This document shows positions 21,801-36,800 of a stretch of DNA of 64,000 nucleotides, in pieces; the first letter of the stretch is position 1; the number at the start of each line of letters is the position of its first letter. Under the pieces are notes generated by a model. It saw only the letters and a list, made by a program, of their open reading frames with translations, was not told the origin of the DNA and did no database searches. Source of the DNA: Camelus bactrianus (taxonomy: Eukaryota; Chordata; Mammalia; Artiodactyla; Camelidae); assembly GCF_048773025.1 (NCBI RefSeq), contig NC_133547.1:9310001-9374000 (forward strand). Reading direction: 5' to 3'. The position numbers and the translations under genes are program-made.

Positions 21801-24800
21801 AGCCAGTTGAAACTGAGATATGCTACAAGCGCAAAACACATGCTGGATTTTGAAACTTAGTGCAGGAAAAAAAAGAGTGTCAGATATTTCATTAATTTTT
21901 AATACTGATCATATCTGGAAATGACAACATGTTGACCTTCATAAAATTATAACTAACATAAATTTTATGGTCTTTTTTCTACTGTGGCCACTAGAAAACT
22001 TAAAATGACTTCTAAGGCAGGCACTATATCTCTATGGGACAGCTGCTCCAGAGTACTGATCACTGGCCCTTTGGGGAGGGAGGGATCTTTTCTGATCCCA
22101 CAGTCACATTCTATGCCCTGGAGTTGGCCGGTGGCCAGCTCCACATCCCTCCAAGTCCCTGCTCCAAGCTGGCCCAGCTGTGAGGCAAACCTGGGTGACC
22201 CTGGTGGTCCATAAGGCTGCAGATTCTATTTTGCAGACCATGCCAGTATCTGTCACATCGACCATGAACACGACCTCAGCACAGTGACATGGATCTTGTT
22301 CACCAAAGACAAAACCACAGAAGATGCTGGCATCGATCCAGGTTGATCAGGGTAACTGGGATGCAGGTGAGCAGCCACCCACCTGGGTCGCATTCAAGGC
22401 AACCTCTGAGGAGTCAGGCACACCTAACCCAGACCCCTGATGAATTGCACTTGCAGGGACACTTCTGTGGGGACTGCAGGCCACACCCCCTCAGCTCACC
22501 TCTGCCCACATCTACACAGACTCGCTCCACCAGCCAGCCAGCCGGGCGGAACATCCCACAGAGCAGAGGCCCCAGACACACTCACTGAGAACAGCACTCA
22601 GCATACCTGGGTGACTTTTCCAAATCAGTTTTGGGGACTGACATGGGGTCACCAACTTTTTGTTTCATCGAGTGTAGATGATAACAAAAACATTCTCATC
22701 CTTTGGGATATTTTTACATGAAAAGAAGTAAGAAAAAATCTAACCACCGCAAATTAAAATACCTGTGTCACTGGGCCATACGAAACAGTCAGAGAGATCT
22801 TAACCAAGTCCACAGGCGCAGCAAAATCAGAGCGAGGTGGGGCACACAAAATTCACACAAAGGGAACGGGGTCTTTGGGGCGGGGGCGGGGGGAGGTCCT
22901 GTTCTCCAGATCTGCTGAAACTCAAGTATGGTGAGAGATTCTCATGACTGCCAATCAGGAGACAGTGGACTCAAGGACAAAAGACACAAAGCAAGCGAAA
23001 AAATGCTAACAATTATTAACCTCATGGAAAAGAAGCTGGACAGGAAATTAAAAATAAACTCTGTGCCCTGTGCGTCGTTCAGATGTGAATAAGAGTCACA
23101 TACTCAAAAGCATTTGAATACTGAATATTAATCTAACCAAAATTCTGTTCCTGAATTGAGATTTCCCCTTCTAGAGTAGGAAGTCAAGAGATAATGTCTG
23201 AAACTGAAAAACCAAAAAATCAAAGTATCAACTTGCTATTGGAAGCCTTGGAGATTAGGTAGCAGAAACAGCTAAAGCAGTTGCCTGTGGGGAGTGGAAA
23301 CTGGGGAGGGCGGGAGCGGGTGAGCAGGGGACTGATGAGTTTCACTGTCTGGTTGAATTACTTGAATTTTAAACCATATACTTGTAACAAGAGATTTAAA
23401 ACAAAAAAAAAATTTTTTTAAGAAGACGGACCAGGCAGAAAGAATCTTAGTTTCAACAAGAGGGCGTGTCAGAGTTGCCGATGGCCAGCTCTGACTCGAG
23501 GCTTCTAGGGGTCACTGGCAGTCCTGGGGTTTGCTCATCGGATCGGGATTCTCAGGGGGGCCCCCAGAACCAGGTGGGTGGCCAGCGGGGACAAGAATGG
23601 GGCCTGTCCAGTGACATGGCCCTCACCAGCTTGCTTCATCAACAGAGGCTCTGCTCAGAGGTGTGTGTACGGGGACGGAGAGTCACACACAACATATTCA
23701 GCCTGTGCGTGGCAGCTGCACACTGCGCCTAGGGCCCCCCTAGGGCAGCACTGTGCACATGCATTCCAGGAGCGGCCGATGCACGTGCAGTCACGGAGAT
23801 CACAAGTGGACGCAACATGTCACCAAGGTCCTCCCGGTTCCCTCTGCTCACTCCATACCCCCTCATTCACAGACTATTCTCGAGCGTCCGCTCTACCAGG
23901 CCAGGTACCGTGCACAAGCCGGCCCTGCCTTTCCCCTCCTGTGAACACTGTCTCCTCCCTCATAAGTCCCTTTCTCCACCTGCTCTTTCTAAGCCGACTC
24001 CTCTCCCACCTGCCCACAGAGGCACACAGCATATGCGCAGTTTGAACTCGGCCACCAACATCGGCCTCCCTGAGCACAAGGTCCGCGCCTACCCTCGTGG
24101 ACTGGGAGTTGAGGCCCAAAGCACCAGCCGGGCCCCCAGGACAGGGAGGAACTTACTCCGAGACATGTGGACTGTGGCGAGCCGGCGGTACAGCGCCTTC
24201 TGCCGGGGGTCTGGGTGGAAGCCACTCTTGGTGAAGTAGACGTGGATGTAGATGGAGCCGTTCTGCTGGACGCTCTGCAAGGTGGGTGGACGGGAGAAGG
24301 AAACAGTGAAGGCCCTCAAGACGCCTGCCCCCCGTGGCTTCCCCACCCCATTCACTGAGTGCTCAGTGGGGCATCAGTGTAGCTGAGCGGTTAAGAGCAG
24401 GACACTAGAGTCAGATGGACTCTGATTCGAACCCGGCTCTAGCTCACAAGGGCTGTGCGGCCTCAGTGCCCACCTGCAGGGTGCAGGTAATCAGTGCTGT
24501 GGGCCAGCAGGGCTGCAGGATTATGTGAGATCGCTGAAAACAGGGAAAGCGCAATAAACATTAGCGACCTCAATTCATTCAACAGTAAAACCGTGAAGGC
24601 TAGATCCCGCTTCTGGCACCTCACATGGTAACTGCCCCATCCAGTGAGTTCACATCTGCATAACGCACATAAACCTTAAGCAGTGGGCCGTGTTATCCTG
24701 TGTTCCAGCTGCAGTGACGGGGCTCACGCGGAGAGGCTAAGTAGTGTGCAGTAAGGGGAGAGAGATGAGGAGACTGAAGCGGCGATGGCCAAGGCCAAAC

Positions 24801-27800
24801 TGGAGCCTCTCTGTCTGACCTTCAAGGTGAGCTTGGATTCACTTGGCCGTGCTGTGTCCTCACTTCCCTGCCTTTTAAGTCCACCTCTGTGTTAATAAAC
24901 CATGTTTGTTATACTTTATGCTGTTTCAACATGTGGCCAGGGAGAGACTGCCCCTCCCAGGGCTAGATGATTCCTAGAGATAACAAACTCACCTGCCTTC
25001 GAACACATCTTTCATATACAAAACAACCAACTCCAAGTCCACACTCCCAACCACTCCCTTTATCTGATTCACACACCAGGCTGCACTGGAGCTCCCAGGG
25101 CAGGTACCAGACAACTAGAGACCAACCCTCTAGCCCAGAGCCCACCACAACACCCGAGCTGGTCAGTCCAAAGCCGTTCCCCCACCTCCCTGGCCTTTCC
25201 TGTGGAAACCCCAAAAAAGGCTTTAGCTTAGGCCCTCCCTGCTCCTTCTGCTCCTGACCAAACCTGGTGCTTCCCTTATGGCCCTGCGTGGCATGGTGGG
25301 GGGCCCCCTCCTCCTGGGAAATGTAAGTATTAAATTCTTCTTTCAATGGCATTGGCCTCTCTGTGTCGCTGCTCACTCACCTCTGTAAATTAAGGTCAGG
25401 TACAGCTGAGACACCCTTGCACCGCCAATATGGGGAGGAAGGTTACATCCAAGTCCTTGGGAGCAGCTCTCCCTGCCTGGCTTCCTGCCACTCAGCCTTA
25501 CTGGGATCTTGGGGAGGGGTCTGAGGGCTGGACATGAGGTCTCAGTGGGAGCCACCCCTCAGCATGGGTTATCCTATCTGCCTCAGAAAGACAGCATCAC
25601 TGCCCTGAGTCCAGCTACCCAAATAGACCAAGACAGAGACAGACACAGCACACATGCCCCCTCCTCCCTAGGAGGCCAAGGAGAAGACTTGATGGGGAAA
25701 AATGAATGAGAGTGTAGCTCCAAAGAGATATCAACATTCACAGATTCATAAAATTCACTGATTATTCAACATTCTGTACCCAGCCCCCTGCTGGGCAGAG
25801 CTGGGGATACAGTGGTGACCAAGAAGGTCCTAGCCTTATCCTGACAGGGTTCACAGTCCCGTGGGGAAGACAGGCCCATATCCAGGTAGTGACAATCCCC
25901 CAGAGTTGGCAGAGCTTGGGTAGGGGAGCCCAGAGAGGGCACTGCCTGAGCCTGAGTGTCAGGGAGAGCTTCCTGGAGGAGGTAGGATTGGAACTTGGGG
26001 CTACCAGAGTCCAGAGCCAGACAGCCTGAGTTCAGATCTCTCACTAGTAGCATGACCTTGGGTGTGACCTCTCTGTATCTCAGTCTCCTCATCAGTCAAA
26101 TGGAAATAATAGTTCCCACTTCATAGGATTGCTGGGTGCTTTCCACCAGTCAGCCTAGCCTGGTGCCCTGTACACAGTAAGTACTCAATCAACATTAACC
26201 ATTATTTTCAAACCAGGCTACCTGACAAATTAGTGAAGACTCGACACTTTCACGGACGATTGCTCATCTTTCACTGGTTTAAACCACAGAGTTACATAAC
26301 CCTGAAAGTAGCTGGGAGGATCCTAGGCCAATTCCAACTCCATCCACATGGAGATGTGGGGAGGACAAGGCCCAGGGGCCTCAGGGACTTGCCTCCAGTC
26401 ACACAGCATGTGAACTGAGAGTAGAGCCAGGCTTGGAACCTGGACTCCCGAAAGGACTGGGAGTTGGCTCAAGGAAAGGCCCTGAGTGCTGGCCGAGCAG
26501 CCTTGAGGCCAGAAACCAGGCACTGTCCCCACCTGCGGAATGTCCAGCTCGGCGAAGTGCTCATAGCAGCCGTCTGAGTTCTCGCCGCTAGTCCAGTCGC
26601 CGTACACGAGGTCATGCTGCTCCCAGAAGAGTGCTGAAGTGGCATTGAAGTCTGTAAAGTGCTCGTGCTCTGAGATGTACACGTGCAGGTTCTGTTGGGA
26701 AGGGAAAGGGGGAGCTTAGGGCTGCTCATAAAAGCCTCGGAAGGTTAACAGTTGAAGAGCTGTGGCGGTGGTCAGCGCACTGATATGAACAACTCGGGGG
26801 CGGGGGCTAGTGGGGAGAAGAGTAGCAGCTGGCAGAATACATTTTTTCTTTCCTCGCACCCACCGCGTCTGTCCTGGTCTGAGTCTGTGACTGACGTCAA
26901 AGAGCAAAAAACAATTAAAGAATGGCCAAACTGCCAATTAGAATTTGGGGTCAGAAAGGATCCAGACTGCCCTGAATTATTTTCTCCCCTCTCAGCCTCT
27001 CGTGGGCTCCTTGGTCAGAGCTCTGCAGACCTATGGACAAAGCACAGTCAAGATGTGCAGGCATGGCGGCCGGCTACTGAGAACCTGGCGGTTGGGGGAG
27101 CTGGTCTCAGAGCTCCCTCCTCTCTCAAGTCCCTGAGGCTGTCTCTGTCCAGAGCCCTGGAAGCCCACTGATAACAACAGCTGAGCAGTGGTCACCCTGC
27201 TGGCCAGAATTCTGTGAAATCAGGAATCTCAGAGCTGCAAAGAACTGCAAGGTGGGAGAAGCCGAGATTACTGGGGTCTGAGCCTCGCTGCTGATGCTCC
27301 TGAAGCCCGGCCGCTGCCCACGTGCGGCAATAGTGCACTTCTCCCCGTGCCCACTCTGCCCTCCGGCCTCTTGCTCTCTCCCTCCAACCCCTTTCCTCCT
27401 CCTTGCACACCTCCCTTTGCAACATTTAAAGCCTGAACATACTTTTGAACTAAAATATGTAAGGACTCTGTTAAGACAGCTTTTATCTGAGTGACACCTC
27501 TACTGTCTCTCTTTCCCAGAGAGAGCACCACCACAAAACCAAAAAGATTTACTTGTTCTTTAGAAGTGTCCCTTGAGTGACACAGGTTTCAGGGGCTGAG
27601 GATGGACTCAGAGTTTCTCAACCCTGGACCCATTCACAGACCTGACAGTGACCAGGGCCCGAGTCTGTCCCGACTGCCCATGTCCCTCCCCCACACTCTC
27701 ATCTCCCGTGTCTGGCCTCCCAGCCCACGGTTACCATTAAAGTGTCTTTGGGGAACAGGTTGCGGCTGGCGACGCGTGGGGCTCCTCCGGGGCCCGCCTG

Positions 27801-30800
27801 GTCCTGAGGGGCCGGCCCTCGGCGGAACCAGCTGCTGATGGCCCAGATGATGAAGATCCTGAGGAGGGAAGCAGGGCAGACAGTGAGTCTCCACACCTTT
27901 TCTAACATGGCTCGGCCTGACCTCCTTCTGACTTTGGCACATGCTGGGTCCTGACCCAGGGGTTGCTGGCCAAGTAGGGAGGGCCCCTGAGAAGGCAGTT
28001 GCAGGGCTGCTGAGAAGACAAGATGCCCCGAAAGGCCATGTCTGGGGAGAGACCCCAGATGTCCCTGTTCACCCGTGTGGGGGACCTGGCGCTGCCCTGG
28101 TCTCCACACAGACTCCTCCCCTGGGATCTGGTGGCCACAGGGGCTTGGACCCTCAAAACCTCAGAACTAGGAAACCTAATGCCCAACTCCCCTGGAATCC
28201 CAAAGTGTGAGAACCCTAGAGTCTGGAATCCCAGCATTTTAGAGGCTCAGACCTTAGAGCAACATTTTAGAACTTCAAGTCAACCAAAAACTGGAGAAGC
28301 AGACAGTAAGTAATGGATTAGTCCTTATTTTTGGTAACACTGGGCTAGGTAATTCAGACCAATACCCCTGTTGGAAACAATTTGGAAAAGCTTGGTAAAA
28401 TTAATATGATTAAGAGCACACCAACACTAGTTTTATATGTATAATTATATATCTTGATAGAGCAATAATATATTCTATATGTTCTTCATATATTTTCTCA
28501 TATATATTTTTTATCAAGTTTACATACAAAATGTATGTAAACACACATTCTTAAATGAACAGCACTGAAGAACAGACAAGACTGTACATTCAGCAGGCAA
28601 AAACTGAAGGGAAGGTGGGAACCAAAGAAGCAAAGGAGCGCTGGGAGCTTCTTTTTTTTTTAATATCTGAGGACATTAGCTAGGTGTTTTGATGAGTGAC
28701 AGAAATGCTAGCCAAGGCCCACAGGAGGCAACCAGAGAACTACCTTAGAAGAAGCTAAGACCCCACAGGGCTCCATGCCCAGGATGACGGAAAGCAGGTG
28801 TGGCCCAGCCCTCCCTGGAGTCACACCAGGTGGACACAGACAGATCCTTGAACCTGGCGCAAGGAACCTCCCCCCGCCCCACATCCTCCACCACTGATAA
28901 TGCAACAGGCTGCCACCAGAAGCAAAGCAAGTCCTCTCCGGAGGAAAGCATGTTTACCCTAGGCCTGAAATGATTCCTGTAAATAATTTTCCAAGTATGA
29001 TGATCAACACACAGCCAAAGACAAGCCAAACACAAGGAGACAAGACATTATAAGTGAGAACTAGCAGAAACCAAACCAAAATTTGAGAAGCTCAGAGCCA
29101 CTGAACTCTGAAACTCTCAAAATGTATAGTGAGAGAGAGCTTCAGAAGTATCCACACTCTGAATACCACCATAGGAAAAACTGAAAGAGAAACAAAATGA
29201 CACTATCTTAGTTCAAACAAATATTTGAGGGGGGACGGTACAGCTCAGTGTTAAGAGTACCTGCTTAGCACGCACAAAGCCCTGGGTTCAATCCCCAGTA
29301 CCTCCATTTAAAAATAAATAAACTTAATTACCTTCCTCCCCCCAAAAATATTTGAGTCATTTTCTGAATTCACAAAATTGAATAAACATAATATTTCAGT
29401 CTTAGAGTTGTAACTGACATAGAGGTATTTCCAGGATACACTGTTAAAAGACAAAGGCAAGATGAAGGAAAGTGTGTTGAGTGTCATTCCATTTTTGTTT
29501 AAAAAACAAACAAACAAACAAGCAAACAAACCTGGCCTGGAGGAAGGAGAAATGGGAACTAAGTGTTTAATCGGGTCAGTTTCCGTTGGGGAAGATGAAA
29601 AAGTGTTGGAGATGGATGGCAGTGATGGCTGCATAATAATGTGAATGTACTTAATGCCACAGAACTGTATACTCCAAAGTGGTTAAAATAGTACATTTTA
29701 TGTTATGCATATTTTGCCACAATAAAAAGAAAAAAAACCCCAATGATCTGTAATGCACCTTTATACCGACATAAAAGCAGAGAAAGGTATAAATTGATAC
29801 CCATCAGACTTTAAAATGGATTCCTTTGGTTTGGGGGGATAGGGAAGGCGTGAGGGTAAACAAAAACAAAACAAAATGCCTCAAAACACAATACTGCCTT
29901 AAAGAACTCTGCACAATAAAATCGGGATGTGTATGAATTAACATGTAAAAGGATCACTGCCAAAACAGTAATGATGAATGACGTATCTGTAGGTGATTTT
30001 TACTTTCTTGTTTAGGTTTTTCTTTTTGAGTGTTTTTTAATGAACAAAATAAAAGCCCCACAACAGAATTGTAGCAGACTGCTAGTTATTTCCCAATATT
30101 CATCTTCCCCTTCTTCAGAAAAAAAATTCCTAAATTTTAAGTGGACTCCTTGGCTACTCAGAATAAAGACTATAATTCCAGCTTTGCTTACAGCTAGGTA
30201 TGGACACATGGTAAAGTCCTGGCCAGTAAAACATAAAAATAGTGTGTTATGTTGGACTTCTAGGAAGTGTCCTAAAGAGAAAGAGCAATCCTCCTTGATT
30301 TCTTCTTCCCTCCTGGAATGTGAATGTGATGGCTGGATCCTCAGTAGACATCTTAGGCCATGAGAAGGGGGCAAAACCTAGCAGTGGGGAACAAAAAGTA
30401 GAAGGGAATCTGGGTTGCAGAAGACCACATGATCCTGGTCTAAGTTCAGAATGGTACATGAGAGAGAGAGAGAGAAATAAACTCCTACTCTGTTAATTCA
30501 GGCCTCACAGATTCATGTAGCTCTGTAATTATTAAATTAGACACAAACTTATTGATTACAAGTATGAAAAGCAACACAGTTGACCCTGAACAACAAAGTT
30601 TTGAACTATGAGGGTCCAGTTATACACAAATTTTTTTCAATAGTCAATACCACAGTTCTACAAGATCTGTGGCTGGCTGAATCCAGGGATGCAGAACCGC
30701 AGACAGAAAGGAATCACCAGGCCAACATTAAGTTACGTGTGGGTACGGAGGGTCAGCACCCCTGATCCCCACGTTGTTCAAGGGTCAACCGTATAGCAGA

Positions 30801-33800
30801 GAGGTTAAGCACTCAGCCTCTGAGCTATAACATCTGGGTTTGAAGCCCAGCTCTGCTACTTCCTGACTGTGTGACCTCAGGCAAGACTTACCCTCTCTAG
30901 GCGTCCGTTTCCTTGACAGTTAAAATGGGGACAACAACACTACCTACCTTGCAGGGCTGTTTACAAGAATTAAATGGACACACACACACTCACGCTGTAT
31001 ACATCATCCAGAATGGAGCCTGCTACGTACTCAGTAAGTGCCTTAGATATGTTAGCTATTACTGCTATTTTCATCACAGGAAAAAGGCACATAAGAACGT
31101 TTGGAATGGAAAAACACTACAAGGGAATTCTAGTGTGTGGATGCCTCCCTGCTGAGCCCCAAACCACGTCAAAGGGCAGGATTAAGCACAGGGGCTTGCC
31201 TCTGCCTGCAGAAGCCATGGAGCCCTGGGGTCCAGGGTCTCAGGGGCCCTGGCCCAGCTGAGCCACCTACTGTTTCCCCAAGAATCCCCAACACACATGG
31301 CTGGGGAAGGTCTGGAACCATCTCTGGGGACCCCTCCACTTCCAAGGGAGGCTCCTATTTTAGTCATTGGAGTGAACATGCCAAGGGAGAGTGTGGGAGC
31401 AAGGACACCCACAGGCAGCTCTGCCCTGGCTCGGTGTGTGGCCTACATGAGTCCCACCCGCTCTGGGCTTCTGGGTCCCCATGTGTAAAACGAGGCAGGC
31501 TGAGTCAGACTTGTTTGGGATTCCAGATCCCCAGTCCCCCGAAGAATACCTGTGTGCAGCCGTATACTCACAGTTTCATGGACCCTCTCACAGTGCTCAC
31601 GGGCGCTGCCCTCCATCCCCACATCCCAGACCAGGAAGCCCTTGCCGAGGACGCCAGGCCTCCAGGGGACTGGCCCTTACCTAATGCTTTTCAACTTACT
31701 GCAATAAGTAAATGAAAGAGACTTTAAATCCTCCCTCCTATCCCAAATAAGCATTCTACATTCACAGAAAAATTTTCCATTTTAGGGGGGTGGAGGGTGG
31801 GAAGGGATAGACTGGGATTTCAAAATTGTAGAATAGATAGACAAGATTACACTGTATAGCACAGGGAAATATACACAAAATGTTATGATAACTCACAGAG
31901 AAAAAAATGTGACAATGAGTGTGTGTATGTCCATGAATGACTGAAAAATTGTGCTGAACACTGGAATTTGACACAACATTGTAAAATGATTATAAATCAA
32001 TAAAAAATGTTAAAAAAATAAAATAAAATAAAAAGACTTTATCAAAAAAAAAATTTTACATTTTTAAATGAAAAGACTTAACAATGAAAACTCCCTCCCA
32101 GCCCATCCATTTATCTACCTAGTTCCCAGCCCACCCCCTACTTGAGGTAACCACTGGTACAGTCTCAGGATGTGCTGAAAACTATGGACTCCACCCTCTA
32201 CCCCCCTAAAAAGGCCATTCTCAAGCAATCTGCTTGACACTTCTGAGATTTCATAGGCCCCTGAAAACACACCCTGAACTCCCTTTAAGAACTCCAGATG
32301 AGATGGGTCTCTGGGAACCCACCCGGACTGATATTTGGTGCTGCCTGGTTCTAAGGAAGGAAATGAGCCTACGCTGTGGCTGTATGGAAAGCATCCATCT
32401 GAAGGAAGCTCCCTTACATACTGCTGTGGAAAGATTTCTAAGATATGTTGTTAATGAAAAAAATCAAAGTGCAGAACAGTGTAAAATAGGCTACCTCTTA
32501 TGTAAAAATGAGGGGGAAAGATAAAAATAATCTTTATTCATAGCTGCCTGCATGAAAAAAAGAAACTGATATATAAGAAGATTCTAAGTCCTTACTGGAC
32601 ACGGGAGCGATGGGAGGGGAGAAGCTGGCAAAGAGAAGAGGAGGGACAGGGCTCCACGGATGAACAAACTTGGGGGTGCATGTCAGGAACAACACCCAAG
32701 TGTCCAGGCTCAATGGTGGTGACTTCCTCCATGTCCCATGTGCCACTCCCGGAGGACTCCAGGCAAGTGGGTCTATCCCCACCAGAACGTGATCGGTGAC
32801 TGCAGCGGGGATGGTGGGCTATTTATCGGCTGTTTCTCTTTCAACTCTGAGCACATGCCAGCCCCTGTGTCCCCCAGTTGACATAGATTCTACTGGAATT
32901 CTTTGATGACCTGTGAGCTAACTGTCAGCACTCTGCTCTGGGGTGGAAACTTAGGCACGAGAGGGGTGATCACCTGACAGGGTCACACAACTCAGAGGTC
33001 GGGGAGCTGAGGTGTCAAGGCAGGCCTGTGCTTTTACACACTGGTATTGCAGACTCTGACACCTGCCATGCGACCCAAATCTTAGTAGCTGATCTCCTAT
33101 GTTGGACAAGCAGGCTGTTTCCAGCTTTTCTCCATTTTGCACAACTTTGTCTGCGAGAACCCTTATTTAATCCCATGTAAGGGCAGTTACAGGTGTATGT
33201 TTACAGAATGGCCAATACGTTACACTTTTTTGTTACTTTCTTCTTTATACTCCTCTGTATTGTGTGAAGTGTTTTATTTTGTACAATAAGCCCCTATTAT
33301 TTATAAATTGAGGGGAAAAAAACTAATAAAATAGGATGGAGGAGACACGAAGTTGCTTCCCCCAAATCACTCTCCCCTTCTCCCGTAGCAATAGACGCCC
33401 TGCTTCTCAGCAGGGTGCTCTGTTTTCCAGAATAAAGACAATCCCCAGGCCCCCTTGCATATGGCCATGGCCGTGTGGGAACGTCCTAGCCAAGGCGATC
33501 ACTGTCTGAAACAACTCTGCTGTGTAATCCCCTATAGCTGACAAGGGGAGAAGTGACTGCCCAGTGCATGGCCTAGTCTCTTGACCATTTAGCTAAAACA
33601 CCTCTCCAGAGAGAAAAAGAAATGTCCATTTTGTAGATGGGTAAACAAAGTCCCAGAGCAGGGAGGGGACCAGCACCAAGTCTAGGCAGGCAGAGACTGA
33701 ACCCAGTCCCAAGTGTCCCCCCTGTCCCCACCCAACAGGTCCCCAGGGCCTCTCAGTCAGAGGCCAGGCTTCCAGAAGGCCAGCCCTGTGCTCCCACTGC

Positions 33801-36800
33801 CCAGGAATGGTCACATGAATCCACAGGTAAAGGGATCATCCCCAGTCAGTCTTAAAAGGACAGACTATATGACTCCACTTACACAAGGTACTGAGAGCAG
33901 CCAAGTTCAGAGAAACAGAGGTATAATGGTGGCTGCCAGGGCTGAGGGAGGGCGAAATGGGGAGTTAGTGTTGAACAGGGACAGAGTTTCAGTTTGGGGA
34001 AGATGAAAAAGTTCTGGTGACGGATGGTGTGACGTTGCACAATAATGTCAATATATTTAATGCCACCGAATAGTACACTTAAGAATAGTTAAAATGGTAA
34101 ATTTTATGTAAAGTATGTATTATGGCTAGCTTGTTTCCCCCACCTCCCCCAAATTCATGTGAGGAAGCCCCAACCCTCAGTATCTCAGTGACTCTTTGCA
34201 GACAGGACAGGGCCTTTAAGGAGGTAATTAAGACTAAGTGAGGTCATTACTTAGGGTGGGCCCTCATCCAATATGACTGCTCATACAGGGAGAGATTAGA
34301 ACACAGACACACACAGAGGAAAGACCACGTGAAGACTCAGGAAGACGGTTATCTACAAGCCAAGGAGAGAAGCCTCAGAGGAAACCAGACACGCTGACAC
34401 CTCCAAATCAGACTTCTAGCCTCCAGAACTGTGAGAAGATAAAAAGGATTTGCATCAATATAGTAATGATGGTCATCCTTAGTGATTCTGTTTTCCTCTT
34501 TATGCTTTTCTTTTTGAACTTTTTTCAACGAACAAAACCAAAGCCGCATCTGCTTACCTGAACAGCACGCCTTTGATGACCTGCCAGGCGTTGGGTGCCG
34601 GCTGGGGTGGTGGGTTCTGGGGCTGGGTCTCCGCCGGCGTGTCCCTCCCGATGCTGCCATTGCTGGTCACCTGCAGGGACAGAGGTCAGGTGAGGAGGCA
34701 ACCTGAGGTACCAGGGCCCCCACACGGGGCAGAGCACAGAGGGGATGCCTGGCCCTGCCTGGGGGTCAGGCAGGGATCCTGGAGGAGGAGAGCTGAGGCC
34801 TAAATCATAACAAGCTGGCCAGTGCAGAGAGACACAGCCTGACTCTGAGAACCGTCCAGTGCTCCTTGGGGCTGGAGCCCAGGATACAAGGAGGTGGCTA
34901 CTGGGGTAATGCAGAAGCGGTCGCGTGGCGGGTGTTAGAGTCTTCAAGGCTTGGGTTTATCTGAAAGGTCCTTCCCCGGGCAAACAGTTGTTGAGGCCTC
35001 CTCTGTGGCCGGTTCTGTGTGGGGCCCATCCCTCCAGAGGCTCTGGATCCAGCAGGTGAGACAGACACAGAAAAACACAACCAGACAGTGAGCCACGCCA
35101 CCGTGAGCCATGCCGGAGGAGAGAGACATGCACACGGCACACACCACCCGGTGAGGTCAGAACCATGCTCAGCTCCATTTGGCAGCCGGGCAAAGGGAGG
35201 CTCAGGGAGCCTCAGGCACTTGTCTGGGTCACTCAGGAAGGATGACAGCAGCTAGATAAGGGGTGAGCGGCCAGGGAGTCAGGCAGGGACTCCAAGGGAA
35301 AGAACCTTCAGTCAGAAACAGAAGCTCAGAGGCAGAGAATTTCATGAGGTCAGGCTGAAAGGGCCCAAGATGGGGCCCCTCTCTCTGCACCTGCTGGCTT
35401 GCCAGTCCTGTCCTGCCCTCTTCCCTCCTACCGGCTGGCCCATCACCCCTCAGCTTTTAAGAGGCAGGACCAGAACTGTCATGATCGCTGTTAGGTGGGA
35501 GCACTGCCCAGCACAGGGCTGGCAGAGGGTAGGGGCTCGATAAATCAACAAATGTTTCCTGAATGGCCTGCCCTGAACACCCAGGCCACCCAAATCTACC
35601 CACTCCTGGGCCTCCCAAGTCCCCCCAGTCCCACTCCAGGCCCACTCCTCTGCAGCATCTTCCTCTCAGCTTCGAATGCCCCCAAGAGCAGGGACAGAGG
35701 CACCCCTGGCCAGATGAGGCTGCCACAAAGCTGAGGCCAGCATTTGTTAAACGTCATTTGTCACTTCCTATCCCCTTCACTAGCAAGAGCTCTTTTGTCT
35801 CCCAAAGTGCAGGACAGCCCTGTGGTGCAAGGCAGGGGCTCTGGGGCTTGACAGACCTAGGCTGCGGGCTGGTCCCATAGGTTCTGGCTGTGAGGTCTCG
35901 GGCGTGTCCCTTCCCCTCACTGATCCTTCACCTCTTTGACCCAAGGGCCAGGCTGTGATAATATTGGTACGTTTAGGGCAGAAAAGATTTCCTTCCTTCG
36001 TGTGTCAAAAAAAAGTATTCCTGAGCACCCACTGTGGGCCAGGCCCAGTGCTGGGCAGTAAGATCGGTGGTGGCCACACAGCTCAGGGCCCTCTCCCATC
36101 AGAGCTCCGGGTCTAGAGGGAAACACACCGGCAGAACAGTGAACAGGACAGTGAATAATGGTAAACGGGAAAGCACTCCGGAGGAAACAGGTAGGAGTGG
36201 TGATGGCAAGGGACCCGCCTCGGGTCACGTGGTTACGGGGGCCTCCCGAGGAGCTGCCTCTGGCGTCCGGGTGAAGGGTGTCTGAGGGAGAGAAAAGGTG
36301 TAGGCAAGGGGTTGGCTCAGCGGGGGTGAGGTCAAATAGGCACCGGGTCCTCTAGCTCAGCTGACCTTGCTCCTGGGAGCACCGAGGGGCCAAGTGAGGG
36401 TTTCTAGCAAATCTGAGTTGATTCTGGGTCAAAAAAAAAGGAAGCTTGAGGCCAGGCCAGCATTTGAACCCATGTCTGGTTGGCTCCCAGGTCTGTTTTC
36501 TTACCCACAATGGTGGACAAGCTGGCTGGAAACCCTCCCAGGGAAATGCAAAGGAAAACCACAATGAGGTGCCACTTCACAGGGATGGCCATAATCAAAA
36601 AGAGGGACGGTCACAAGTGCCGCCGAGGAAGTGCAAAGTTAGCATGGCAGTACACTGCTGGTGGGAAAAAGGGAGCTGCTGCTTTGAAAAATATGGCAGC
36701 TGCGTAAAAAGCTAAATGCACCTGCCATTCAAACTAGCAACCGCACTCCTAGGTCTCTACCAGAGAGAAATGAGAACACGCGTCGACACAGAAGCTTATA

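Larger units (their letters stand above)
27859..34557. other. CLPTM1 intron 2 (6.7 kb, repeat-rich)
   Basis: No exon is seen. Contents in order: an A+T-rich stretch at about 28430-28520, a Vic-1 SINE, old L1 3' ends, a Tigger-like element, a MIR, a ruminant-type L1 3' end and a MaLR-like fossil, several listed separately. Around 32360-32590 the text resembles another old L1 tail. Confidence 0.7.
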